From: Engraulis encrasicolus
Lineage: Eukaryota; Chordata; Actinopteri; Clupeiformes; Engraulidae
Assembly: GCF_034702125.1 (NCBI RefSeq)
Contig: NC_085878.1
Coordinates: 17,085,057 to 17,149,056 of the forward strand
Direction of reading: 5' to 3'
Length of the DNA: 64,000 nt
The translations under genes and the position numbers were made by a program. Numbering within the stretch: position 1 is the first letter of the stretch; each line of letters starts with the position of its first letter. Positions 27,339 through 42,456 of the stretch are shown here, in pieces. The notes under the pieces were generated by a model. The model was not told the DNA's origin, made no database searches, and saw only the letters and a program-made list of their open reading frames with translations.

Positions 27339-29307
27339 CATTGGGGAGCGTGCACGGGGGCTGGTGGTGGGTGGTGGTGGTGGGGGAGGGGGAGTTCTGT
27401 GATCTGTTCTATGTGTGTGGTATGCTGCGTTATAACACAGAGGGAGAACGGAACACACCCATCATTCAGCCGCCTCTCATTTCTCAGCAGAGCTTTGAGC
27501 TCTCACCTCCTCTCACTAGCTGTAGTAGACATAAACAGCCAGACATCAACAAATTACATCCATATACTACAACTTAACATGGTCTTGCTTAACACCACAT
27601 GCTCCCCAAATAAAAAGTTACGGCTTCTATTCTAAGTCTGATATATATTTATCTTTTTCGCTTCTGTTTTGACTGTCTGATGTGAATAACTGCTTTGTGG
27701 CACCATGTTGTGCTTGGACAAAACTATGCAGTACTACAATCCAGGCGGCTGTCTTTGAGCCTGTTGGCTCATTAAGTTTTCGCTTTCCTTCTTGTACAAT
27801 GCAATCTGATGCAAAGCTCATTTCATTCATTCCCCCAACAAATATTTATATGATTACCAACACTGAGTAATGAGTCCTTAATAAAAACCCATAGTGCTTT
27901 CAGGAGTTGTTGGAGTGCATTTCCACACACTGTTGTCACTTCAAAGTAAACGGGGGAAAATGTGCATGTAAAAGTAATGTGTGGTTTAAGAACACAAGTG
28001 TTCATTGCTGTTTATTGAAAAGGAGAATTTCTCATTATTTCACTGCAGTCTTGTGCTCTCTGCCTTTGGTCATTACTTCTAACTTATTACATTGCCGTGT
28101 TTGATGAAAGCCGCCACCTTCCCCCGCTTCCTTTACATGTAGGAACTTGATTAATCATTTCTTTGGGAAAAAAAGATGGGCGGCCGATTGAGGAAAGAAT
28201 AAAAGGGAGACTTGTCAAGCCCAGAGACATTCAGCGCGGTTTCCATTTGAAAGACAGATTATTTGTTTGCCGCCTCTGCGCTTCGAGATTTTTTTTTTTC
28301 TTCTTTCGTTTTCTCTTTCTCTTTCTTTCGTGCTTCTGAAGGGTCCGCAGTGCCAGTTAAAACATTTGCTGAACAGAGATGCCCCATCGCTGCTGGAATT
28401 ACAAGTGCGCTCCTCCTCCCTAGACAGAGACCCATGTTTGTCCTATGGTTACAAGATCAAAGTGACTCTTTAGATTTGACTGCCTTTGAATTGGGAAAAC
28501 TTGTTTTAATTTAGAAAGAAAAAGAAAAGACAGACAGGCTTGGGTATAATGTGTGCGATTCATGTGTCTGTTGTTTTTTTTGCTTGGTTTTCCAACATGG
28601 CTTTTCCCCTCTCATCCCTCTCAAGGCTAGAAAAGTACAGCAAAAGAACTTTCATTGTTTCTTGTGTGCAAGAATGGAACAATTCAACCCCTGCTTGCCC
28701 CTGGTTGCTCCATTCTTTTCAATATGTTCTGTGCTAAAAGAAAGACTTCTGAAAAAATATATTTACATGATTCAAAAAATCAAATTAAAAGCTGTCCTCA
28801 GTGTGTTTGAACTTTTGTTGCCTAACAGTTTCTTGTTTTTTGAATGTTTCAAATTTCTCAAAAAGTAATGCATAATTCATACGGTCATTCATGTGAAACT
28901 GTCAAACAAAACAATTATGGAACTTGATTCAATTTAACAATGCCCCTCATGCAGCCTACATCTTAGCTGTCATGCATTGATCTTCAGTCAGTAATCAGCA
29001 GTGATTGAAAAGCAAGGAGATGATCTTGAAGGTCCCCTGACTGAAATGGCTCTTTTGCTCCAGGCCTGGAGTGGTGTGCTTGTGTTTGTTGGAGGGCACT
29101 GCTTGTGTATGTTGAGGGGGCTGGGGGTGTCTAGTGGAGGTTGGCACTGCAGGGGAGGCCCGGACTGGGACAGGGGGTTCTGGATCTGCAGCCCGTCGTC
29201 TCTGCAGGGAGCCAGGGAACGTGCCCTGGCTGGTCTTACTGGCGTGCTGGTGTGCGGAGAGCGGCCACGCAGCCTGTCATCGTGCAGCACAGAGGAAGCC
29301 ACAGGAT
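27339..29307. other. Noncoding DNA, nothing recognised
   Basis: A GGTGGTGGG-rich patch borders the GT array (about 27357-27392). A T-rich CTTTCT patch lies at about 28288-28330. No gene-like structure was seen. Confidence 0.5.
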
Positions 29308-29388
<81 letters not shown>

Positions 29389-29400
29389 CAGCCAGCCAGC
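29308..29400. repeat. (CCAG)n tetranucleotide array
   Basis: About 23 units over 93 bp with a single C-to-T change at 29384. Because 4 is not a multiple of 3, all three frames read the same Ser-Gln-Pro-Ala cycle, which makes apparent open frames across it. Confidence 0.97.
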
Positions 29401-30231
29401 TCGGGCCCACATGCTAAAGGAGGCAGCCTCGATCTGTTTTGTGTCATGTGCTGGAACGCTGGTGTATTTTGAGGATCTGGCTGAGATCGAGAAAGAGGGC
29501 CTGGGGGTTGTAGCTTCTAATAAGTTTGGCTCTGGGGAAAGGCAGAAAGAGGTGTTTGTGTGTGTGTGTGTTTTACACCTATAATGTATCATTACTTGTG
29601 CTGAACAGTTTTGACAGTCTTCACACCAGTTAGGTGCTCATTTTCACACACAGGGAATGCCCAGTTATACAAAAGGTGGGCCGTCATGGAGAGGCGTGTA
29701 TATTGAATGACTGATTTATGGTAAACAGAGGGGTGTACACCTCTGTAATTAGTGTGTTAAAAGCAATGAGACCAGTGATTATAATGGAATCGATCCAGTA
29801 TAGTTAGGTCATTATGTGGTGGTTATTTTGTTAAAAACGGCAGGCTTGAAAGGATTTAGCAGTGTGTGAGGCGATTGCACTTCAGCATGCTCTTTCTGCT
29901 GAGCAGGCTACATTTTTATCAGGGTCGTTCTCTTAAGTAATCTTTTGTTGAAGTGAGACCTGTACCCTTTCTTTCCAGAAGAGGGGGCTGTGGTTTAAGA
30001 ACAGATGGCAAGGCCTCAGTTCTTGTTTTGTGCGGTGTGAGTTTGGTTTGGCATATAAGTATAATTTTTAAGCATTTATTTTCCCCAGACTCATTGATTT
30101 GAGTGTTTTCACTTGTCTTCTAATTTTGCCCAATATCAGTGTCTACTTTTTATAGAAAGAGAATGCAGAAGCACCTGAGAGACAAAACACACTCATCATC
30201 ATTCAGCTTTGGATTGGTCTGTCTGAATTAG
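29401..30231. other. Noncoding DNA, nothing recognised
   Basis: Nothing beyond short simple words was seen. Confidence 0.5.
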
Positions 30232-30239
30232 TGCATACA

Positions 30240-30637
30240 AGGGCTTGACACTAACTTTTTCGCTTGCCAGCCACTGTGGCTGGTGGTTTTCCTGAGTCAC
30301 TAGCCATCCAGCTATTCTACTAGCCACAATTTTGAAAAAAAAAATCTTTGTCATGTCACTGTTCATCTAACCTCAGAAGATGATGTGTTAAACCAGTCAG
30401 ATGAGTGCATAGCTTTCTACAGTGAAATAAATTAAACAAATAGAAACTGAGTAACTGATCTTTTTCTTGAACTCAAATAGAAACAATTGATGCAGAAGGC
30501 ATAAAATTATGCTATTCTGATATGTCATACCATTGAATAAGCTACCTGCCAAATTGGCTAGTGACACTGTAATTGTTACTAGCCACAGCCAAGTTTTACC
30601 AGCATTTGGCCGGTTGGCAGGTGCCAGTGTCAAGCCC
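30240..30637. mobile_element. hAT-like MITE, ~398 bp
   Basis: The termini read GGGCTTGACAC on both strands (11 of 11). The most consistent 8-bp flanks are TGCATACA (30232-30239) and TGCATACT (30638-30645), one mismatch. The exact first base is uncertain by one or two. The body contains CTAGCC/GGCTAG words and an AT-rich centre with no coding frame. Confidence 0.8.
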
Positions 30638-30645
30638 TGCATACT

Positions 30646-31380
30646 GTAGGTGGGTTTGTGTTTCTCAAAATGTGTTTGGTGTTGATTGAATGTAAAATGC
30701 TCTAAAGCAATGATTCTACAGTAATATCACTGTTTTCTCTCCCTTTTACACAGTGTTATGAACATGAGTTAAAAGATTAGGCCAGGGATGACTGGAGCGC
30801 TCAGATACATTTTAGTTATTTTATTGTGGTGCAAACATAATGACTGACGTTTCGATGCAGTGCGCCGAATGTTTGGACAAGGACATTTTTAATTACACAT
30901 TCACATGCACACACATGCGCACACGTACACATCCCAGGTGTCAAAAGAAATAGGCCCTAAATTCAAGAGTGTGGCCATAACATTGCCCAGAGTTGACAAA
31001 CAGTAGAAAGTAGGTACATTTTCATTGGGTGATGGGATTGTCTTAAATACTTCACTAGGATATGCAGCACATCAGAAATACACAGCCGTGTTCCACTCGT
31101 GTGAAACTCCTCCAGCAGAGACACCACAGTCCCTCTTTCAGCACCGTGCTGTCATTGCTACAGAATGTCAGTGTGTCAGTTTGTTATTTTGCACGCCGAT
31201 GTGAGGAACGGTGTCCTCTTTTTATTCATTTATTTATTTACTTATTTGAACAAAAAAACTCTTTGCCCTATTGTGTTCACAGGAGGACATTGTCGGAAGT
31301 TAATTATTCACGGAGAGAATTCCTTTGGAACCCTCCAGGAATATTTTTCTCACATTTAGACACACATATGGTCACTTTCA
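30646..31380. other. Noncoding DNA, nothing recognised
   Basis: Contains CTGACGTTTCGATGCAGTG near 30843, followed by loose CA-rich sequence near 30900-30930. No element ends were found. Confidence 0.45.
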
Positions 31381-31426
31381 GTTGTACGCGCGCACACACA
31401 CATATGCACACAGTACATGCCTGTAT

Positions 31427-31606
<180 letters not shown>

Positions 31607-31746
31607 GCACAGAGACATGCAGGCATGCACAAAAACACACAAACTCACTCATGTATAGAAAGGCCGAGATTGAAGAAGAGAGAGAGGTTGTGTGTGTGTG
31701 TGTGAATGTGTGTGCGTACATGCACGAGAGAGACAGAGATAGAGAA

Positions 31747-31749
<3 letters not shown>

Positions 31750-31801
<52 letters not shown>
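31750..31801. repeat. (GACA)n tetranucleotide array
   Basis: About 13 perfect GACA units, preceded by GAGAGACAGAGATAGAGA-type sequence. Confidence 0.96.
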
Positions 31802-31802
<1 letters not shown>

Positions 31803-33832
31803 TCATAGAGATTCAGCGCTTGCTTTTCTTACACAAAATATTTGTGTCCTCTATACCATTACCATGTCCCACATACAGTACGTAGGTGCACAAACTGACT
31901 TGCTGCCTATGAAAATCAGTTTACCTGTGACATTAAAGGGTTTTTATTGTCAATCTCACCATCCAGAAGTTGCATGCATGTATAATTTATTTTCATAATT
32001 ATTTCTGAAGTTATACCATCCATTCTCAATGCCCCGAGACTGCCCTTTGAGCCCATATGTTTCATGCTTAGTAGATTTCTGCCTTTTGGTAATATGATAA
32101 TACATATTCCAGGTGATCTATTGATCTGCTGAGCCTGGTCGAGGGCAAAGGAAAAGGGCATGCCCATTAACATCAAAATAGTAATGATTGTAATTAGCTG
32201 CAACGCTGGGGAAGATGAATGGTTCACTTCAGTATTTCTCAATTTTATGATCACTTACAAATAGATATATATCTGATAGACCAGTCCAATATTATTGCTC
32301 TTTGTGATGGATTCAGAATCAATAGATTCTCTAAATAACTCAGAACTTCAATACTTTTCATTCTTTTTCTGCGCTCTCTAGTTTGTCTTACAAGACAAAG
32401 CAGCTCTCGACATCTGTATCGTTTACCATTTCATCAAACCATTGTCAATGCATTGATTTATTGCTAAATCTCAAGACTTGAGGACAGACGTCCGACAAAG
32501 TTTAAACAAAAACACAAAGGGCGGGCTTGTGGTATGTCTGAAAAGGAAAATCTTTAATTTTCTTCATTTCAAAAATTACACACACCGTCAAAAATGAACA
32601 CATTTTACACCTTGCTCTTTTTGTGAAATCACACAAATGTATAAATTCATGGGAAACAAGGGAGAGAGACTTGATTGTCGTTCGTTCATTTATTGTGTTT
32701 CATAACACCTCGACCACTAATTGAAAGCCACTACTTCTTTTGTTATGTAAGGCAGTGTAATATGTATACGATATTAAGTTAGATCTGCTCAAGGCTTTGA
32801 TTGTCAATGAAGTTTATGGTGAGGGTCTAAGTGTCAATACCTGGGCCTGTCCTCAGCTGCCAGGGGAGGCTGAGGTAATTGATATGGCTCAGAGAGAGCA
32901 TGGGACAGGCATGAATATTTGAAGGCAAATTGATTTCACGTTCATCAGGAGATTTGTCCTTAGCCAGGCTCCATACTCCTTCCTGGTTGTAGCGGAATGC
33001 CCTCTTCAAGTCTCTCTTTAAAAAAAAAATGATCGGAAATGGTCTTGGTAAACTTAAAAAAAATATTTGAAATAAAAATAATACCTGAGTAATAACTCAT
33101 TTTGATTTGACTCTTTTTGATTTAAGACCATGCAGTCTGTCCTGTACCTTCTCCTCTGTTGAACATGGCTAATAACCTATGACCAGCTTGGCGGTCTTAA
33201 TAATGTGAGAGCAACATGGCGGACCTGCTAGGCTTAGAGGCTTTATTCTCGACATGCACTAACGAAGTCCTAAATATGTCAGGTTTGCAAAAAGGGCCTT
33301 GAACAGTGAACACACCCTGACACCGGAGATGTGTGAAGAGCCGGGCCCTATCCAGCCGTGCTGTCTTACCATCACTTTAACTCACGTATGAGTAGACGCG
33401 ACGTAGTGATGATCCAAGCGGTTATCTGTAGTGGACTGGCGTGGAGCACGGGCCCCATCCCACCTGTCTGTTTTTATGTCTGACTTGATTTAGACAGATC
33501 GACCCGGTGAATGTAGACCATGGGATCGTTGGCGGGGATCGGGTCATGCCCTGCCACTCATAAACGTTTTACGTCGACCCCTCAGGGCCGTGCATGCGAT
33601 TGACATATTGTATAGAAATGTGAGTTGCATCGATTACCTCTTACAAAGAAAGAATGGGGTAACGGCTCTCATGTTCCGTGTGTACTATGAAATTTGCATG
33701 CTGACGTTTGCATGCATGTTGTTCAGTAATAGTAGAAGCCCATGAATGCCTGGTAGGAATGGCGAACTCCAGCGAGTGACTGATGTTTGTTAACAGACAG
33801 GATGATGAACAGGACTAGACGTTTTGGTAAAT
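31802..33832. other. Single-copy-looking noncoding DNA
   Basis: No gene, RNA or bounded element was recognised. Confidence 0.5.
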
Positions 33833-33845
33833 GACTCCTCTGTTC

Positions 33846-34026
33846 AGGCCCTGCCGTGGCCAACCGGTGGGGCACTCACCTGCCATGCGGCTGACCCGGG
33901 TTCGATACCCAGCCCGGGTCCTTTGCTGACCCCTCCCTGTCTCTCTCCCAATTGGCTTCCTTTCCAGCTCTCACACTGTTCTATCAAAATAAAGTCGAAA
34001 AAGAAAAAAAAAACTTTAAAAAAAGA
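33846..34026 (+). mobile_element. tRNA-derived SINE (family B), intact
   Basis: The head contains an A-box-like GTGGCCAACCGGTGG (33856-33870) and a strong B box, GGTTCGATACC (33899-33909), set in GGG/CCC pairing sequence as in a tRNA T arm. A pyrimidine-rich body (CCCTCCCTGTCTCTCTCCCA) and an A-rich tail follow. A perfect 13-bp target duplication GACTCCTCTGTTC (33833-33845 and 34027-34039) brackets it. This is the expected product of LINE-mediated retroposition and the clearest single insertion in the window. It is unrelated in body to family A. Confidence 0.95.
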
Positions 34027-34872
34027 GACTCCTCTGTTCTGCACAGTCCTTAGATTCAAAGATGCAGCAATGCTTTGGTGGTAGTGAACATCACATTTAT
34101 TTACCCTGTGTTCAAAATCAGTGTGCTGCGGAGTACTTTTTTAATTTTTATAAAACTGTATGGTATTCATAAACTTTAAGTACCCATAGGCCTTGCTAAA
34201 ATGCTATTTACTTGTGCATCTATTGTCCTTCATAGACCGTCACACCACAGGGTTCCAGCAGGCAATTTAGATGTTCATTGATTTGAGAGTGCTTCTTTGT
34301 TATTCCAACTATGGACGCAGGTCTACATCTTTGGCTGTAGAAGTAGTAGTATTGCCATTGTAAAGTGCTATCGAAAAGACCGTATCATTGCATTTAGTCC
34401 AGGGTCGAATTAGCAAAAATGTGTACAGTATGTACTGTATTGTACTATACACATCTTGCTTTAACACGTTCAGCGAACTGAAAGAATCGGGATGACTGGA
34501 AGCAACGATGGAAGGCTCGTCTGAGGACTAGAGACTTAGATCAGAAGAATGTTTCTCTGTTTGTTTCTTTGTTTCCTCTGATATAAGACTGGCTGATTGA
34601 CTCATCATCTGGCAGCCTTCACATGACTGTTTGCCATCTCATTTGAAAGCTAAGTCAATTGTACGCGACTCTCTTGTCCTCAGACTTTTCCATTTGGCTC
34701 CCCCTTTTTTTAATTACGCTACTGAGTCAGAGACGGGACCTGATGCATTTTAAACAGTCAGTTAATTGCATTGCGAGACATTAGAGGCACTGTTTTTGTT
34801 CCACCTTACTGCTGCTTCCCTTCATTTCTCAGTGGTCAATGGACCTGATTGTCCATCTTGATATGGCAAAGT

Positions 34873-34986
34873 TGGGGAGGTGTGTGTGTGGGGGGGGTTT
34901 GCTGGGGGTGAGTGGGCGGGGGTAGGGCAGAGTGGGGGTGGGCCGGGGTGCAGTGCGGTGAGATGAGGTGGGGTTGCGGAGGGGAG
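34873..34986 (+). other. G-rich cluster, possible G-quadruplex
   Basis: Several runs of three or more G are separated by short loops on the plus strand, including a GTGTGTGTGGGGGGGG transition. Folding is inferred from sequence pattern only. Confidence 0.65.
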
Positions 34987-35785
34987 TCCAAGGCGCGATG
35001 ACCTTGGCTTTGGCACTTTAGCGTCGGCATCTCAGATGTCTCACCTGATACCTCCACATGACGTCTCATTACGGAAGAGGCCTGACCAGTCAAAGTGCAC
35101 CACTCGACAGTGGCAGGTTACCGAGCCCACGTGGCGCAGTGCTGTGCTGACTGAACAGATCCCCGCATAGGAGCTCATTACATTATTCATTGGCATGGCC
35201 CGGGTCTTGGCTGACAGGGGGCTGGACATGCTCCTCTGTCTCATTACAGGGTAACCCGCTTCGTGCGGCCGGGGGTGACAGCGCCAGGCAAGTCGGGACC
35301 CTGAACTTTAAACTGCACTGATAGGAGAGCGCTGCTCCTGTGCAGACTCCTAGCAGTGAAGCGCGGTTATACTGCTGTCAAAACTCAACACCTGATCCAG
35401 CCGCTGAGCCCCCCTTCACACAGCTATTATCCACCCTCGTGATCAATCAAAGGACAATTTAGTTGTCATTTCATCATCACCAACCCCATGTCTGTCACAG
35501 AAGGGTGATGGATGTCACTCACTTGAGCTTTTCTTCGCCGTCGTCTTCTTTTTTTTTCCTTTCTCTGGAATTATTTCAGCACCATTAGCTACCTCGAGGG
35601 GTTGGGGGAAAAAAGGGACTGCTTCTTCTATGCTGACTACGGTGTGTTTGCTCTTGTTGTAATCCCCCAGATTCAGGGTTATTGACAGCCTTGATTGACT
35701 TGCTCGCTTTTTGATAACGACAATGCTGTAAAGCCTTTTATGATCACACTTTACAGTGTGGCCCTCAGGATAGACCCTTTGAGCA

Positions 35786-35840
35786 AGGGAGGGGGGAGTG
35801 GGGTTGGAGGGGGGTGAGATGGGTGGAGGGTGGGGTGGGG
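35786..35840 (+). other. G-rich cluster, possible G-quadruplex
   Basis: A 55-bp stretch of repeated GGGAGG, GGGGTTGGAGG and GGGTGGGG words with short loops, richer in G-runs than its surroundings. Confidence 0.65.
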
Positions 35841-38156
35841 ATTGTGCGTTGCAGGGGAGTAGTAATGCATGCAGTAGATGAACATAGCAGATTGATGTTT
35901 TCTCATAAGCAATCTATGAGATGGCCTTTTGTCTTACTCAGCTCTGGTCCTCGCAGCTTGCTGCCATGGGGCCTTATCTTCTTTCATGAAAATTGTTGAC
36001 AGTGTTCCAAATGCTTGACTCCGTTCTCTTGAGTGGTTAAAGTAAACACGTAAATTAATGTAGAGATATATAATGTGTTTTGGGCGCATTCATGATATAA
36101 TTTATTCATAAATAAATTGACAGCACTTGCAATTAGAATGAAGGACTGCTCATACCTTTTCATGGCAAGTGTGCAAAAAAAAAGAGGGAGGGAAAAAAAA
36201 ACGCCAAAATGAAAACACATCTAATTTCTGGTACACATCATGATATGATAGTGAGTCCTTCATCATCCCGTGCATTATAAATCAAAAGGACTTGTGACTA
36301 ATGCACTTACAATGCATTTTTGGTGCATTACGCCCAGTAGGGAGTGATACTGCCAAGGCACAGTTGTACACAATTAATTGGTAAGACCTCTCTAACACGA
36401 AAGCAATAAATATCCGAGTGCGCCACCGCTACCGCCCACCCCTCAAAGCTGCCGTGTGTGCTGGATAGAGAGCGATGCACACCGGCCGGGACGGCGTTCC
36501 AAAATGGCCGCCGGGCTCACGGCAGGAGCAGATGGCACTGTAATTTAAATCCGGAGTTTCAGGCTAGCAAACATTATGGGACGTCGACAGCACATAGGAT
36601 AGGTGCAGTAGGCGACAGTTACGTTGTTAGTTACTCACTTTAGTCATAGTCGGGTAACAATAATTTAAAGATGTATAGAAATTCTGGCAGAAGTTCAGAA
36701 GCTATGGCATGTCGAAAGCACACGTGATTACATTTAGGAATCCTCACAAGGACAGGTGTAGCAGTGAAACAAAGGCCTACCTGGATGGAGGACGTGCATT
36801 GGATTACTGTACAGTTTCAGTAGATGTGCAAAATGATTTATTTGATGATGAGTGAAAAATAACTGAATTCACTACACATCTCCATACAACGCGGATATGT
36901 ATAGTGTGTGACTGTACATAAATGTGCTCTTGGAATTGAGCTGTAAGCATGCAGCTCATGTTAATGAAGGCATCATACTGTGTGCATAGTGTTGTGTGGG
37001 CTGTGCCCATGTCAGGCTGATGCAAGGGCTAGCCTGAGTGGACAGTGCAATGAATCTGCAGCAGGCTAACCCAGAGCATTGGGATTCCTGAAGCGCCATG
37101 ACATAATCAATGATCAGAACTGTTAATCAATTGTATTTTAAATAAGCATCGATTGGACCTACAAGGTTAGCCAGGTTTATCGGTTTACATTAACCAAAGC
37201 AACACAATGGAAGGGAGTGCGGTGGTTGGGACAAGGCCTTTTCAACCCCGGCCCATCTTTCTTTCAGATTGAAGGGGCAATGATGCAACATCACTGTTGC
37301 TCCACGTCGATGGGCCTCATCTTATTTTTGTTTAGTTAATTGTCTGTATGTCTCGCTTGTCAAAAGTGATGTTGTAAATATGCATTCTGGGTAAAGACAT
37401 CATATTTTGCATGAAAAGCATGCTATTTAGCTCACATTGACGTAATTTTACAAAAATCATAACAAAGGTGTCCTTTTAAATGTTACAAAATGTACAAAAT
37501 ACCATTTCAGGGGTTGCTTATAATTTGTATGCTATTTTTTCCAATTAGATCAGCAGGGTGTTCCACATTTGGAAAAAAAACCTTTCATATTACACATACA
37601 GTACATGTCATACTTAATATCAGATCAGAAGATCTACAGCTGAGTTTAGTATACGCAGGTTGAGATACATTGATGTACATCTGCGGCCTTAATTATGGTG
37701 TTATTTATATACTGTATATATAGTCTGGCACAAATAGAGTTGCATGAAAATGTCAGCAACATAGTGAATGACTCCCACCAATCAGACCAACTTTCTGTGC
37801 TGCTGCTGTGTAGTTCCCATTGCACGCAAATTAACAGCCATGCTTGGGGTACCAACCCACCCACCATGTAAAACAAAAAACAGTAACTTCTCTTTTTGGA
37901 AGAACGGTCTGCTCTGCTCGGCACACAGCAAAAAATAACTGATCTGGGAAGAATTAGCAGAAATAAAGGCTTTTAGCGCATTCGGCGCAGGCTAAGTGAT
38001 TAGTGCCGAGCAGCGCTCCAGGTTCCAGTCATTGAGCGCAACTATCAGTGGCAGACGGCCAGGCCCAGATTGGCACCGCTTCCACAGGGCTGGAGAGCGA
38101 AGAGGAGATACCGCCTCCTCCACTCTGTTCATTCACAGCACCTGCCATCCCTATAC

Positions 38157-38526
<370 letters not shown>

Positions 38527-38955
38527 TCGAACCATAATGCGATGATAGGGACGTTAACAGCACATTCCCCCAAAGACAAAAGATATTAAGTCTAGTGTTT
38601 GTGAATGGGTTGTAGCATTGCACCTCCACATCTCTTCCCCCCCCCCCCCACCGCACCGCACCGCACACTCTTTAACGCAGTGTGACTTGATAGATTAAAA
38701 CATGCTCAGTCATTAGCGATTATGAGAGCAAACTCTTGACGCCTGGCGATGAGCTTTTCATTAAGGCCTCTCACCTGCCTTCAGAAGAGATGAAATTACG
38801 ATATAACTAACAACATCTCTCACAGTAGATAAAGTCATGTATCCCTTTACGCTAATTTTGTTTTAAATAGCGACAAGCGGTACGTTTGCTTTGGCACAAA
38901 AACAACAGATGCAGAAAAAAGCCACGAGAAGATAAACATCTATTTATGAACTGGT
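38527..38955. other. Noncoding DNA, nothing recognised
   Basis: A C-run and three CCGCA units occur near 38639-38666. Nothing gene-like was seen. Confidence 0.5.
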
Positions 38956-38959
38956 TCTC

Positions 38960-39011
<52 letters not shown>

Positions 39012-39029
39012 TCTCTCTCCCCCCCCCCT
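38956..39029. repeat. (CT)n microsatellite with CCCT breaks
   Basis: About 74 bp of CT with two CCCT interruptions, ending in a C-run. Confidence 0.94.
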
Positions 39030-39959
39030 TCTAAAGTGTGTGACAGGGCCTGTCACCCGTGAGCCCTCCCCCTCTCCTCCCCTTTCTCACAGGCTATTAG
39101 AGAGGCAATGCCTCCCTCTCTACCAGGCCCATGTATTACCATTAGAAGACATCCACTCTGGGAGCATCGGCACTCTCCTCTGTGTGTTTGATTAATATTT
39201 CAGCAACCGCAGGGAGGAAATGGCCTTCCTCTCTGCTAATCAGTTATAGAATGGATGTGTAGGGGCAGGAGAAGGAGGAGGAGGGGGAGGTGGGAGTGGA
39301 GGGGTAGGAGAACGGAGTCGAGCCAAAAGGGGGGCTGGATAGTTGGGAGAGGGGTATGCCATGCATGGCTCCGGCGAGGTGCTCTGCTCTGGACATTTAG
39401 AGTTAAGCTGCTGTTGGCAAAATACTTCAGTTGTATGTTCCATGCCTCTGAATTGAAGTTCAGTGCCATGGTCCATGTTAGGTTTTTACTTCATTCAAAA
39501 ATTACTGTACGGTTTCGGAAAAATTAGCTGGCCCAACTAATGATGCTTGGGTATAGTGTCAAGGTTAAAGTTGAGTTTTCAGGGACCTTTGAGACATTCA
39601 TGTGTCAATTAATTTACACATTTTTAATTGGACAGCTTACTATTTCATCAAATTAAAAATGTCTAAAATAATTGTATGTGTGTTATATGAACTTTGGGTG
39701 ACTGTACTAGATGAGAACAAGTTGTGGCTGCTAGGCCTTTGAAGAACTTGACGCTAATTTGAAGTTCCAACTTCCCAGTATGATCCCATCTGTTTTTCAC
39801 AGTATTGTACTGTTGTTACGGACTGTACACATGGTTCATACAGCTTATCCTATTTCACCTTGAAATTTTTCACCTATTCTGTAAGCATTTTGTTCCTGGG
39901 TGTGACTGGGAAGAACTTAACCAAAATGGGGATGCTTTTCCATTTACCCTACCGTTATT
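39030..39959. other. Noncoding DNA, nothing recognised
   Basis: A purine-rich GGAGGAGG patch lies at about 39265-39312. No gene-like structure was seen. Confidence 0.5.
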
Positions 39960-42186
<2,227 letters not shown>

Positions 42187-42456
42187 GTGAAAGTGAAAGC
42201 CGTATTTGGGAAACTCCAGATCCCATTGTCATTGTGAAACAGAGCTCCACAGCACCCAAGTGATCACTGCACACAACAAAATTGCATTCATGCCTCTCCC
42301 GTGCAATGGCCCCCCCAGGGAGCAGTGTGAAGAGACGGTACCATGCTCAGGGTACTTCAGTCATGGAGGAGGATGGGGGAGAACACTGGTTAATTACTCC
42401 CCCCACCAACCTGGCGGGTCGGGAGTCGAACCGGCAACCTTTGGGCTACAAGTCTG
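42187..42456 (-). mobile_element. tRNA-derived SINE copy (family A), head truncated
   Basis: Read on the minus strand, the body and tail match the copy at 21440-21771, including the B box (GGTTCGACTCC, inverse within 42421-42439) and GACTGAAGTACCCTGAGC. Similarity stops at about 42456, so the A-box end of the head is missing. It also has a short internal deletion near 42308-42320. No target duplication was found. Confidence 0.85.

Larger units (their letters stand above)
34040..38156. other. Single-copy-looking noncoding DNA with two G-rich clusters
   Basis: Apart from the G-rich clusters listed separately, nothing was recognised. GC-rich sequence with TAAT and ATTA words lies at about 35140-35330 and 36420-36540. 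Whether any part is conserved regulatory DNA cannot be judged from one sequence. Confidence 0.5.

Noticed and set aside
26898..27635. Frames of 90-215 codons of Thr-His or Cys-Val repeats over CA/GT arrays (also at 13, 25, 31, 38, 40, 50 and 58 kb)
   Set aside because: They are direct translations of dinucleotide microsatellites, open on both strands at once, with no flanking coding signal.
29001..29584. Three overlapping frames with a Ser-Gln-Pro-Ala repeat
   Set aside because: All three frames are open only because of the CCAG tetranucleotide array.
33856..33915. tRNA gene at the SINE head
   Set aside because: A and B boxes are present, but the segment does not close into a full tRNA cloverleaf, and it continues into a SINE body with an A tail and target duplication.
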